Positions 1-7,940 of a DNA stretch of 17,645 nucleotides are shown piece by piece. The stretch is from NCBI GenBank assembly GCA_964636865.1, contig CAZWVJ010000032.1, forward strand, positions 1 through 17,645. Direction: 5' to 3'. The notes beneath the pieces were generated by a model. That model was not told where the DNA came from. It saw only the letters and a list, made by a program, of their open reading frames with translations, and searched no databases. The position numbers and the translations under genes are program-made. The stretch comes from B1SED10-75 sp964636865 (GTDB taxonomy: Bacteria; Bacillota; Dethiobacteria; DTU022; PWGO01). Numbering within the stretch: the stretch's first letter is position 1; every line of letters starts with the position of its first letter.

Positions 1-34
1 TGTAAAATTTTGATTATTAAGGTAAGCTGTGTGA

Positions 35-120
35 AGGGGACGGTTATTCATTGTCCCCGAAGCGCAGCGAAGGGCCGAAGGAAGCGAAGCGACTGAGGGG
101 AGACTATGGAACCGTCCCCT
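35..120. repeat. REP-like inverted repeat with GGGGACGG core
   Basis: An 11-bp perfect inverted repeat (AGGGGACGGTT at 35-45, AACCGTCCCCT at 110-120) encloses a GC-rich interior with iterated GAAGCG/AGCGAAG units. The interior has a second imperfect stem (GTCCCC at 53-58 against GGGGAGAC at 97-104, one bulged A). The composition is much more GC-rich than the flanks, which suggests a mobile or dispersed element. No open reading frame fits inside. Palindromes with a GGGGACGG core accompany IS200-like (REP-associated) tyrosine transposases in various Firmicutes; membership in such a family is inference, because no transposase is in the window. Confidence 0.7.
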
Positions 121-407
121 GAAATACAGCGAATTAAGCATAAGCAGCTACATTCATATTCCTCAAGTAATTAATATATGGCCATATAAGTGGTAGTATT
201 TATATCTTTGATTGATACCTTAATAACGCTAAAGTAATTTTAAATGGATTCCCGAGAACTAATATAAAATCATAAAAAAAGCAGGCAAGACAGGACTTAA
301 GAGTTTCGTAAATTTATAACTTCCGATAATATATCTTATGTAAACTAAAATATTTTTAAAATAATTCAACTTGCTTTACTAATCTTTTTTCTTATAAATC
401 TATCAAT
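121..407. other. AT-rich non-coding stretch, no gene seen
   Basis: There is no credible coding frame, RNA gene or GC-rich hairpin here. The only structure noted is a 14-bp perfect palindrome, TATATGGCCATATA, at 175-188, of unknown meaning. The stretch lies downstream of the minus-strand yjbQ-like gene, but no hairpin followed by a T-run that would make a convincing terminator is visible. Confidence 0.5.
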
Positions 408-821
408 TTAATCGCCGATAATTTTCATAATCAGCCGTTTGGGTCTGCGGCCATCGAATTCTGCATAGTAAATTTGCTGCCATGGTCCCAAATCGAGTTT
501 TCCTTCGGTAATTGGCAAAACAACCTGGTTGCCCATAACTATGCTTTTTAAGTGAGCATCACCATTATCCTCACCTGTGCGATGATGGTTATAATTGGGT
601 CCGAACGGAGCTATTTCTTCCAGCATGTTGTCCATATCTTCTTGAAAACCTGACTCGGCGTCATTTACATATACACCGGCAGTGATATGCATGGCAGATA
701 CTAAGGCCATACCTTCCTTTATATTGCTTTTTTGGAGCTCTTCTGACACATTTTGAGTAATGTTGATATATTCCCTTCGTTTTGATGTATTGAAGGTCAT
801 ATATGCGGTATGACTTTTCAT
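408..821 (-). CDS. yjbQ: YjbQ/UPF0047 family protein
   Basis: A 137-residue protein of the usual size for the YjbQ (UPF0047, TIGR00149) family. Family hallmarks are HITAGVYVNDAE (residues 45-56), the metal-site-like NYNHHRTGEDNGDAH (77-90, with H79, H80 and H90) and the C-terminal GPWQQIYYAEFDGRRPKRL block (112-130). Family members are small trimeric proteins. Some show weak thiamine-phosphate synthase activity, hence the label 'secondary thiamine-phosphate synthase', but the physiological role is unsettled. The ATG start is supported by a strong GGGGGAGG ribosome binding site at 831-838, nine bases upstream. The gene is monocistronic and divergent from the capA-like gene; nothing nearby belongs to thiamine metabolism. 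Family assignment is firm, function is not. Confidence 0.9.
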   Translation of the reverse strand: MKSHTAYMTFNTSKRREYINITQNVSEELQKSNIKEGMALVSAMHITAGVYVNDAESGFQEDMDNMLEEIAPFGPNYNHHRTGEDNGDAHLKSIVMGNQVVLPITEGKLDLGPWQQIYYAEFDGRRPKRLIMKIIGD

Positions 822-937
822 ATAATTATCCCTCCCCCACTCTATGTTTTTTAACTACCTTAAATAATAATTTAACAAATGTTATTTCTTTATACAAATT
901 TATTGTTGTTAACTGTTTATTTTTATGTTTTTGGATA

Positions 938-946
938 TGATATAAT
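938..946 (+). promoter_or_regulatory. Extended -10 promoter for the CapA-like gene
   Basis: TGATATAAT at 938-946 is a perfect extended -10 element (TGnTATAAT). No good -35 lies at 16-18 bp, which is common for extended -10 promoters. Transcription would begin near 952-954, upstream of the ribosome binding site at 984-989. This means the upstream in-frame ATG at 879 cannot be on this transcript, which supports a start at 999. Confidence 0.65.
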
Positions 947-998
947 CTTTAATGAAGTTTATCATTTAAAGTATATGCAAAATAAAGGATTGATATTT

Positions 999-2324
999 AT
1001 GAAGACAACGAAAAAGGGCAATAAAAAGAAGAAAAATAATCCGGCAACCATAGTAATTTTGCTTATTATATTCATTTTAGTTGCCGCGTATACTATTTTT
1101 ACTAATTTTATTGAGTTTCCATTTTCTGATCAGTTTTCGAAAGCGCTTTCCACTTTACCTTTTTATAATGAAGATAGTGAAGAAGAACAAAATAAAGAAA
1201 AACCTGACCCTATTCATGAAATAGAGGAAGAGGAAGAAGATAAAGAAGCTTTAATAATGGCTGCGGGAGATGTAATGGTTCATACCCCCCAGCTTGATCA
1301 GGCAAAAACTGAAAATAATAATTATGATTTTAGCCCCAGTTTTGAATATATTTCAGATTATCTTGAAAATGCTGATGCTGCCGTGGCTAACTTAGAAACC
1401 ACTTTTGCCGGGGCTGAAAGAGGTTACTCATGCTTTCCTTTATTTAATACCCCCGATGCCCTCGCCCATAACCTTAAAGACGCGGGTTTCGATTTGATGT
1501 GTACAGCTAACAATCATTCCCTGGATATGGGGAAAGAAGGCCTATTTAGGACCATCGATGTTTTAAGGGATGCCGGTTTAAAATCATTTGGTACTTATCA
1601 GAGCCGGGAAGAAAGAGAAACTCCTTTGATATTAGATGTTAATGGAATTGATGTGGGTTTTCTTGCTTATACTGATAGTACTAATGCTATACCAATTCCT
1701 GAGGGAAAAGATTATATTGTTAATTATGTGGGAGTAGATAATGAGCCTTCTTTAGAAAACGCAGCGGCTATTTTTGAGGAAGACATTGAACGCGCTCGAG
1801 ACGAAGGGGCAGATCTGGTAGCAGTATATATGCACTGGGGGCATGAATACCAATTTACCCCTCATATATGGCAGGAGAAACTTGCCGAATCTTTAGCTAA
1901 AGCAGGTGCTGACATGGTTTTAGGTAGTCATCCCCATGTAATTCAACCTATGGAATTTATAGAGATTGAAAAAGATGACGGAACTTCACACGAAGCATTT
2001 GTTGCTTACTCTATGGGTAATTTTGTTTCTAACCAACATTATATACCCGGTGCAATTCCCACCGAAGAAGTAAAGTACGGCCTGGTTTTAAAATTACACC
2101 TGGCAAAAGAAGCGGAAACTGAAGAGGCTTACCTTGACGAAGTAGAATATCTGCTTACCTGGGTAAACCGTGACCGGGAACATCAAATTCTTCCCCTTCA
2201 CGAAGCCATAGCCTCGGAGCCGGAAGATTTTAAAATACCTGAAAATAAATATAATCGTCTTGAACCAATTTGGAATAGAACTCTGGAAAGATTGGAAGGT
2301 TTCAAGCCGGCATTTACGCCTTAA
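999..2324 (+). CDS. CapA-family membrane-anchored metallophosphatase (PGA_cap)
   Basis: A 441-residue CapA/PGA_cap-type protein (PF09587) of the calcineurin-like fold. The N-terminus is Lys-rich (KKGNKKKK, residues 5-12), then one membrane helix (about 16-35), a long acidic linker (58-83) and the extracellular catalytic domain. Metal-binding motifs are present in order: GDVMVH (90-95), NLE (131-133), NNHSLD (171-176), HWGHEY (279-284), GSHPH (309-313) and YSMGNF (337-342). In Bacillus, CapA takes part in poly-gamma-glutamate capsule export, but many clostridial paralogues occur without capBC, as here, so a capsule role is not implied. I start at ATG 999 because AAAGGA at 984-989 is correctly spaced; the in-frame ATG at 879 has no ribosome binding site and lies upstream of the likely promoter. 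It converges on the next gene with 13 bases between stops. Confidence 0.88.
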   Translation: MKTTKKGNKKKKNNPATIVILLIIFILVAAYTIFTNFIEFPFSDQFSKALSTLPFYNEDSEEEQNKEKPDPIHEIEEEEEDKEALIMAAGDVMVHTPQLDQAKTENNNYDFSPSFEYISDYLENADAAVANLETTFAGAERGYSCFPLFNTPDALAHNLKDAGFDLMCTANNHSLDMGKEGLFRTIDVLRDAGLKSFGTYQSREERETPLILDVNGIDVGFLAYTDSTNAIPIPEGKDYIVNYVGVDNEPSLENAAAIFEEDIERARDEGADLVAVYMHWGHEYQFTPHIWQEKLAESLAKAGADMVLGSHPHVIQPMEFIEIEKDDGTSHEAFVAYSMGNFVSNQHYIPGAIPTEEVKYGLVLKLHLAKEAETEEAYLDEVEYLLTWVNRDREHQILPLHEAIASEPEDFKIPENKYNRLEPIWNRTLERLEGFKPAFTP

Positions 2325-2337
2325 ACTATATCAATAA

Positions 2338-2547
2338 CTATTGATCATTATTAAGGTCAATATCTTGCTCTTCTTCTTTCTGTAATTGTAGCCTGAACCT
2401 TTTAACCGATATTGCCAGGAATAATTGGAATATGACCAGTACTACAAAAATAATTGATAGGGCGGGAACTGTACTGTTAAAATAAAAGTATATGCCGATG
2501 AGAAGGAACAATAAAGCTGACAAATAATGATACATAGGGCTTAACAT
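2338..2547 (-). CDS. Small two-helix membrane protein, unknown function
   Basis: A 69-residue hydrophobic protein with two predicted membrane helices (about residues 7-23 and 29-48), a basic KRFR after the second helix, and a charged acidic tail (KEEEQDIDLNND). The topology would place both ends in the cytoplasm. I do not recognise a family. It is likely a real gene because AGGAGAG at 2556-2562 sits eight bases before the ATG and the composition is typical of a membrane protein. An alternative start at Met5 would lose the good spacing. It is tail-to-tail with the CapA-like gene and divergent from the glycosyltransferase. Confidence 0.65.
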   Translation of the reverse strand: MLSPMYHYLSALLFLLIGIYFYFNSTVPALSIIFVVLVIFQLFLAISVKRFRLQLQKEEEQDIDLNNDQ

Positions 2548-2681
2548 TAATTTAACTCTCCTAAGGCGTAATATTATGACCTTAGTAAGTATAACATATT
2601 ATGCAGTTATATATTAAGTTATAGAAGAAGTAAAAGTTAAGCGAATAAACGTCCTTATATAATATAAAAGGTGGCTAAGAG

Positions 2682-3863
2682 ATGAAAATTGGTATATTTA
2701 CAGATAGTTTTAAGCCCTATACAAGCGGTGTAGTTCGTTCTATTGAGATATTTACCAAGCAATTTATTGAAAAAGGTCATAAAGTATATATTTTTGGGCC
2801 TGATTACCCGTTTTTTAAAACCAAGGATAAACCAAGAGAAGAGGGTGTTTATAGATTTCTTTCTATCCGCGCCCCAACTTTTTCTGAATATAACATACCC
2901 ATTCCTGTTTCACCTCAGATAAGAAACACGGTTAGAAAAATTGGATTGGATATCATCCATGCCCATTCTCCTTTTTTGCTTGGTAGGATGGGTTATAGGG
3001 TAGCCCGTCGTACAAATATACCCCTTGTTTTTACTCATCATACATTGTATGAACAATATGCTCACTATATCCCTTTTCCTCATGGAGCATCCCGGAGAAT
3101 GATACTTAATATGGGACGCGATTTTTGCAATAAATGCAGCATGGTTGTTGCTCCTTCCCGCTCCATTAATCTTTATTTACGTCAAATAGGAGTGCGCACT
3201 CCCATTCAAGTAATCCCAACCGGTATAGAGTTGAAAGAATTTGAGGATACCGACAACAGTTGGCTGCATAGGAATTACGGAATTAATGAAAAAGAGAAAG
3301 TTCTTTTATATGTGGGCCGACTTGGACAAGAAAAGAACCTACCTTTTTTAATAAGGTCTTTTAAGCAAGTTCTTGAAAATGTACCTTATACTCGACTGAT
3401 TATAGTAGGCAGTGGGCCTCAAAAAGAATATTTGCAAGCTTTGTGTTCAGATTTCGGAATTCAAGATAAGGTGATATTTACCGGATTACTGTCTCGGCAT
3501 GATATTGTTCACTGCTTTGCCAGTGCGGATATTTTTACTTTTCCTTCAGTTTCTGAAACTCAAGGTTTAGTCATCGGCGAAGCCAAAGCTGTGGGTTTAC
3601 CAATTGTTGCTATTAAAGCTTTTGGAACTTCAGACATGGTTTCACATAATGAAGACGGGTTTTTAACCGATGCTTCATTGAGTAGTTATACAAATAGTAT
3701 CCTTCAACTTCTGCGAAATGAAAAGCTTTATAAGGAAATGAGTTTAAATGCTAAAACAAATGCCCAATATATTTCTGCCTCATATTGTGCTGACTTGATG
3801 TTACAAAGTTATATAGAACTAATTGAAAGAAAAAAATATCCCGGTAGGCTTTTTGTTAGTTAG
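2682..3863 (+). CDS. GT4-family glycosyltransferase, probably glycolipid type
   Basis: A 393-residue retaining glycosyltransferase of family GT4 (GT-B fold). The N-terminal acceptor domain begins MKIGIFTDSFKPYTSGV (1-17) and contains HAHSPF (93-98). The C-terminal nucleotide-sugar domain has VGRLGQEKN (211-219), VGSGP (242-246) and the E-x7-E signature (E292 and E300 in SETQGLVIGEA). The N-terminal block resembles processive or non-processive diacylglycerol glucosyltransferases and PimB/MgdA-like enzymes, so it may build a membrane glycolipid; the exact donor and acceptor cannot be read from sequence. The start is supported by AAAGGTGG at 2667-2674, seven bases upstream. It stands alone, convergent with gltX. 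Confidence 0.85.
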   Translation: MKIGIFTDSFKPYTSGVVRSIEIFTKQFIEKGHKVYIFGPDYPFFKTKDKPREEGVYRFLSIRAPTFSEYNIPIPVSPQIRNTVRKIGLDIIHAHSPFLLGRMGYRVARRTNIPLVFTHHTLYEQYAHYIPFPHGASRRMILNMGRDFCNKCSMVVAPSRSINLYLRQIGVRTPIQVIPTGIELKEFEDTDNSWLHRNYGINEKEKVLLYVGRLGQEKNLPFLIRSFKQVLENVPYTRLIIVGSGPQKEYLQALCSDFGIQDKVIFTGLLSRHDIVHCFASADIFTFPSVSETQGLVIGEAKAVGLPIVAIKAFGTSDMVSHNEDGFLTDASLSSYTNSILQLLRNEKLYKEMSLNAKTNAQYISASYCADLMLQSYIELIERKKYPGRLFVS

Positions 3864-3922
3864 TTTAAGTTCAAATCTTTTTACATGTTCCAAATAATTT
3901 TCAAGGTTCTACTCGTTTTAAT

Positions 3923-5404
3923 CTAAGTTGATGATGGAATCGATTGAATTTTTTCCAGGGCTTGCTCTAACCGTTTTAGCGTTTTCTCTTTTCCTAAAAT
4001 CACAATAGTTTCAATTAAATCGGGGCCCATGGTTTTTCCGGTTACCGCTAATCTAACCGGTTTGTTTAATTGGCCTGCTTTAACTTCTAATTCCGTAAGG
4101 GTATCTTGAAATGTTTTTTCAAGATTTTCTCTGTTGAAGTTATTTAATGCTTTAAGATTATTGAGGAGGGTTTCTAAAATACTGTAGACTTCGTCTTTGC
4201 CAAAAATTTTATTCACAGCTGCTTCTTCATAATAGAATTCATCGCAGAAAAAGTAGTCAACAGCCTCAACAAATTCTTCAAAAGTTTTTACCCGATCACG
4301 CATAGCTTCTAAAACAGCTTTAACTTTTTGTTTCTGTTCGGTGGTAATATCTTCGGATACAAATCCCTGTTCTTGCAAAAACGGCAGAGAAATCTCTGTA
4401 AGCCGGTCAGCATCGCCTTCTTTAAAATAATGGCTATTAATCCAGGTTATCTTTTTAATATCATAAATAGCTGCTGTTTTTACCACTCTATCTAAGGAAA
4501 AATAATTTTTTATTTCTTCTAATGGTAAGATCTCTTCTTCCCCGGGCGGTGACCATCCCAGTAGAGCCAGATAATTGACCACTGCTTCCGGTAGATAGCC
4601 TTTTTCCTTAAATTCCTGAACGGAAGTTGCCCCATGCCTTTTACTTAATTTGCTTTTATCCGGTGCCAAAATCATGGGTACATGAGCATAACTCGGTATC
4701 GAATAATTCAAAGCTTCGGTAATAAGCTGCTGCCGGGGAGTGTTAGAAAGATGTTCTTCCGCCCTGATTATATGAGATATCTGCATATGCCAATCATCAA
4801 CAACAGTGGCAAAATTATATGTAGGCGACCCATTAGATTTTAATATAATAAAATCATCTAGATGTTTATTATCAAAACTTACTTCTCCTCTTATAAGATC
4901 ATCAACTACAGTTTCTCCTTCATCGGGGGACAAAAAGCGAATAACCGTGTTTTCCATATCTTCTCCCGGGGAAATAAAATCATTTTCTTCAGTTTTTCCC
5001 CGGCATGTTCCGGGATAGATAAACGGTTGTCCTTTTTGCCGGTATTTTTCTCTTTCTCGGGCCAGTTCTTCCACAGTACAATAACAACGGTAAGCTTTAC
5101 CTTCCTTTAAAAGTCGATTTACCTCATCAATGTATAGCTCAAACCTTTGAGATTGAAAATATGGGCCGAAATTACCTCCTTTTTCCGGGCCTTCATCCCA
5201 ATCTAAGCCTAACCAACGCATTGCATCCAATATGCCTTTCCAATAATATTCATGGGAACGTTCCGTATCGGTATCATCAATGCGTAATATGAATGTACCG
5301 TTATATTTTCGTGCAAACAACCAGTTAAATAATGCTGTCCTTGCTCCGCCGATATGTAATTCTCCCGTTGGGCTGGGCGCGAATCTAACTCTTATTGATG
5401 ACAA
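3923..5404 (-). CDS. gltX: Glutamyl-tRNA synthetase
   Basis: A class I aminoacyl-tRNA synthetase of 493 residues, normal for bacterial GluRS; it ligates glutamate to tRNA(Glu). It opens with RVRFAPSPTGELHIGGARTA, containing the HIGH-type motif HIGG (17-20), and has KLSKRHG (252-258) as the KMSKS-type motif. A zinc-ribbon-like C-x-C-x24-C pattern (YRCYC to GTCRG, about 107-134) is present, with no histidine after the last cysteine. In many Firmicutes GluRS also charges tRNA(Gln), which GatCAB then corrects; whether this one does is unknown. The start is most likely TTG at 5404, with AGGAG at 5414-5418 nine bases away; an in-frame TTG two codons earlier is too close to that site. It is last in the mtnA-apt-mtnP-prs-gltX series, 60 bases after prs. 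Confidence 0.97.
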   Translation of the reverse strand: MSSIRVRFAPSPTGELHIGGARTALFNWLFARKYNGTFILRIDDTDTERSHEYYWKGILDAMRWLGLDWDEGPEKGGNFGPYFQSQRFELYIDEVNRLLKEGKAYRCYCTVEELAREREKYRQKGQPFIYPGTCRGKTEENDFISPGEDMENTVIRFLSPDEGETVVDDLIRGEVSFDNKHLDDFIILKSNGSPTYNFATVVDDWHMQISHIIRAEEHLSNTPRQQLITEALNYSIPSYAHVPMILAPDKSKLSKRHGATSVQEFKEKGYLPEAVVNYLALLGWSPPGEEEILPLEEIKNYFSLDRVVKTAAIYDIKKITWINSHYFKEGDADRLTEISLPFLQEQGFVSEDITTEQKQKVKAVLEAMRDRVKTFEEFVEAVDYFFCDEFYYEEAAVNKIFGKDEVYSILETLLNNLKALNNFNRENLEKTFQDTLTELEVKAGQLNKPVRLAVTGKTMGPDLIETIVILGKEKTLKRLEQALEKIQSIPSST

Positions 5405-5464
5405 GTGCAATCACTCCTATCGATGTGCATAAATGAAATTTGTTGCTTATTGCTTATTTTTTGC

Positions 5465-6418
5465 TTAGCTGGTTTCAAATAATTCGCTAACCGAACGTTC
5501 TTCATGAATTCTGATAATTGCTTCGCCCATTAAATTAGCTACGGATAAAATTTTTAATTTATCAATAGTCTTTTCCGGAGGCAGCTGTATGGTATTTGTT
5601 GCTACGACTTCCTTGATTACGGAAGTTTTTAATTTTTCTACTGAAGAACCGGATAATACCGGATGAGTACAGCAAGCATAGACTTCATGGGCACCATCAT
5701 TAAGTAAAGCCTGAGCTCCCAATATAATTGTCTCGGCAGTATCTATCATATCATCAACCATAATGGCGCTTTTTCCTTTTACATCACCTATAATATTGTA
5801 AACTTCTGCTTCATCCGGAGTCGCTCCCCTTTTATCAACAACAGCAATGGGCATATCCAAAAAATCAGCCAACTGCCTGGCCCTGGTTACTCCTCCCAGG
5901 TCAGGTGATATAACTACCCCCGGGGAAATTTGTTGTTCTTTAAAATAGTTGGCCAAGATTGGAATACTGGTTAGGTGATCAAAAGGTATATTAAAAAATC
6001 CTTGAATTTGGCCGGCATGAAGATCCATAGCTACAACTCTGTTTGCCCCCGCAGCTGTGAGTAGATCTGCAATAAGCTTGGCTGTAATAGGATCTCGCGC
6101 TTTAGTTTTGCGATCTTGCCTGGCATAACCGTAATAAGGTATAACTGCATTTACTGACCTGGATGAAGCCCGCTTTAGCGCATCAATTAAAATAAGCAGT
6201 TCTATAATGTTTTCATTGATAGGCGCGCTTAATGATTGGATAATGAATATATCTTGACCCCTTACACTTTCTTGAATACTTATAGAAGTTTCCCAGTCAC
6301 TAAAACGGCCTAGCTTGGCTTTACCTAAAGATAACCCGATATATTCAGCAATTTGTTCGGCCAATGTTCTGTTAGAAGAACCACTAAATACTTTTAATGT
6401 GTTATTATTACAACTCAC
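5465..6418 (-). CDS. prs: Ribose-phosphate pyrophosphokinase (PRPP synthase), divergent catalytic loop
   Basis: A 317-residue PRPP synthase, the usual length; it makes PRPP from ribose-5-phosphate and ATP. Conserved blocks include YYGYARQDRK (95-104), MDLHAGQIQGFF (131-142), SPDLGGVTRAR (171-181), the ribose-phosphate loop VDDMIDTAET (221-230) and YACCTHPVLSG near the C-terminus. Two positions are odd. The flexible catalytic loop reads DKRGAT (195-200) instead of the usual DKRRP, so the residue equivalent to catalytic Arg199 of Bacillus subtilis is Gly198. The PRPP loop has TAET instead of TAGT (E229). The start is GTG at 6418 behind AAGGTGG (6428-6434). It follows mtnP and apt, the latter a PRPP consumer, and is not next to glmU as in many Firmicutes, so it could be a second, salvage-linked copy. 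Confidence 0.93.
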   Translation of the reverse strand: MSCNNNTLKVFSGSSNRTLAEQIAEYIGLSLGKAKLGRFSDWETSISIQESVRGQDIFIIQSLSAPINENIIELLILIDALKRASSRSVNAVIPYYGYARQDRKTKARDPITAKLIADLLTAAGANRVVAMDLHAGQIQGFFNIPFDHLTSIPILANYFKEQQISPGVVISPDLGGVTRARQLADFLDMPIAVVDKRGATPDEAEVYNIIGDVKGKSAIMVDDMIDTAETIILGAQALLNDGAHEVYACCTHPVLSGSSVEKLKTSVIKEVVATNTIQLPPEKTIDKLKILSVANLMGEAIIRIHEERSVSELFETS

Positions 6419-6506
6419 TGCTAATTACCACCTTTTAAATTATTAGTTTTATTACCTTTTAACCAAATTATAACTAATATATTTAAATGTAATATTATGA
6501 TGTAGT

Positions 6507-7307
6507 TTACTCAATACGTGCTTCATCTAACGCTTCTTTACATGAGCACTGTTTATGATCGGGAAAATTTTCTATTGTTTCGTAAAGCAATGTACGAAGC
6601 TTATCGTTGTTTTGTTTAAAAACCTTAAAAACTTCTTCTTTGGTAACAGGAGAAATATCTTCCTGGCCTTCCAGCCCTGCATCATAATCTGTAATCAAAG
6701 ATATATTAACATAGCATAAGCCTAATTCTCTTGCCAGGATGCTTTCGGGGTATTGGGTCATATTAATAACATCCCAACCCATTTGATTAAACCATTTGCT
6801 TTCAGCGCGTGTTGAAAAACGCGGTCCCTGGATTACAACAACAATGCCTTTTTCATGTACGGGATAATTTAATTCATAAGCGTTTTTGATAACTAATTGC
6901 CTTAATTCAGGGCAATACGGTTCGGCACCACTAATATGTGTAGAAACCGGGCCGTCATAGAATGTGTCTTTTCTGCCGGAAGTCCGATCTACAAATTGAT
7001 CGGCAATAACAAAATCTCCCGGTTTAACATCAGCCTGCAAACTGCCTGCAGCACAAGGTCCTATAATTGATTTTACCCCTAATTTATACATGACATAGAT
7101 ATTAGCTCTGTAATTGATCATATGAGGCGGCAATGAATGATCTCTTCCGTGGCGGGGCAAAAAAGCAACTTTTTTTCCTTTTAAATTTGCTAAAGTTACT
7201 TTATCACTTGGAAAACCGTAGGGAGTTTCCACCTTAATTTCCTCTACATTTTCCAAAAACTCATAAAACCCGGATCCCCCGAAAACTCCAATTTCTGCAT
7301 AGCTCAT
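6507..7307 (-). CDS. mtnP: S-methyl-5'-thioadenosine phosphorylase (PNP/MTAP family)
   Basis: A 266-residue member of the trimeric PNP/MTAP family. It phosphorolyses methylthioadenosine to adenine and methylthioribose-1-phosphate. Motifs: GGSGFYEF (10-17), PRHGRDH phosphate/ribose region (51-57), GPCAAGSL (83-90), NMTQYPE (182-188) and TDYDAG (206-211). The two aspartates in the last motif match the adenine-recognising pair of MTA phosphorylases, whereas 6-oxopurine PNPs carry Asn there; this favours MTA over inosine or guanosine. I start at ATG 7307 because AGGAG at 7316-7320 is eight bases upstream; an in-frame GTG at 7316 overlaps that site. It lies 46 bases after apt, which consumes its adenine product. 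Confidence 0.92.
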   Translation of the reverse strand: MSYAEIGVFGGSGFYEFLENVEEIKVETPYGFPSDKVTLANLKGKKVAFLPRHGRDHSLPPHMINYRANIYVMYKLGVKSIIGPCAAGSLQADVKPGDFVIADQFVDRTSGRKDTFYDGPVSTHISGAEPYCPELRQLVIKNAYELNYPVHEKGIVVVIQGPRFSTRAESKWFNQMGWDVINMTQYPESILARELGLCYVNISLITDYDAGLEGQEDISPVTKEEVFKVFKQNNDKLRTLLYETIENFPDHKQCSCKEALDEARIE

Positions 7308-7353
7308 GAACAGCACTCCTTTTGTGTAAGTTTTTCAAATTTCTTGTTTGTAA

Positions 7354-7899
7354 TTAACTGTCGTAACTTGCCAGGGAAAGAATATCATAACCTTCAAGTA
7401 AATCTCTACCATTCAAAAAAGACAACTCAACCAGCAAGGCAATGCCTCCGACTTTCCCCCCACATTTTTCTACCAGCTTGGCGGTGGCTTTTAAAGTTCC
7501 CCCTGTAGCCAATAGATCATCGATAATAATAGTGTTAGAGTTTTTTTCCAGCGCATCTTCATGCATTTCTACCGTAGCTTCCCCATATTCTAAACTATAA
7601 CTTTCTTTAAGAGTTGCATATGGCAATTTGCCTTCTTTTCTAACGGGAATAAAAGGTACTTGCAAGCTATAAGCAAGTGCGCCGCCGAAAATAAAACCAC
7701 GAGATTCCACACCTATAATAACATCTGCCTTTTTTTCTTCACAAAACATATAGAAATAATCTAATACCTTTTTAAACAATGGTCCGTTTTGAAGCAATGT
7801 AGTTATATCCCTGAAAATTATTCCTTCCTTGGGAAAATCGTAAATATCTCTAATTGACTGCTTTATTTCCTCTTGAAAGTTTTTATCTATCTCTATCAA
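7354..7899 (-). CDS. apt: Adenine phosphoribosyltransferase
   Basis: A 181-residue type I phosphoribosyltransferase that condenses adenine with PRPP to AMP. APT-specific blocks are IRDIYDFPKEGIIFRDITTLL (about 16-36), VESRGFIFGGALAY (64-77), PVRKEGKLPY (85-94) and the PRPP-binding loop IIIDDLLATGGT (124-135), which carries the two acidic residues and the TGGT turn. The start is TTG at 7899 (no suitable ATG nearby), preceded by AGAGGTGAGG at about 7904-7913. It sits between mtnA and mtnP, so it would receive the adenine released by MtnP and PRPP from Prs encoded two genes downstream. A large hairpin separates it from mtnA (see repeat at 7941-7999). Confidence 0.96.
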   Translation of the reverse strand: MIEIDKNFQEEIKQSIRDIYDFPKEGIIFRDITTLLQNGPLFKKVLDYFYMFCEEKKADVIIGVESRGFIFGGALAYSLQVPFIPVRKEGKLPYATLKESYSLEYGEATVEMHEDALEKNSNTIIIDDLLATGGTLKATAKLVEKCGGKVGGIALLVELSFLNGRDLLEGYDILSLASYDS

Positions 7900-7940
7900 A
7901 TTACCTCACCTCTTTCAACTAAATTATGTTTATTAAATAT

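Noticed and set aside
175..188. The palindrome TATATGGCCATATA as an operator
   Set aside because: No promoter or gene start is near it, and short AT-rich palindromes are expected by chance in such sequence.
872..912. TTAACAA and TTGTTAA as a Rex-like or other repressor site
   Set aside because: The half-sites are 27 bases apart, far wider than known operators of that type, in a very AT-rich region.
999..3863. A capsule or surface-polymer biosynthesis locus around the CapA-like gene and the glycosyltransferase
   Set aside because: There is no capB/capC, polymerase, flippase or sugar-nucleotide gene; the two genes are separately transcribed and separated by a minus-strand gene.
4806..5110. 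Two plus-strand open frames inside gltX
   Set aside because: They lie opposite a strongly conserved synthetase sequence and have low-complexity composition; they are complement artefacts.
5446..5467. Three copies of TTGCTTA/TGCTTA at the prs 3' end
   Set aside because: They are short, irregularly spaced and partly coding; probably chance in AT-rich sequence and no known function.
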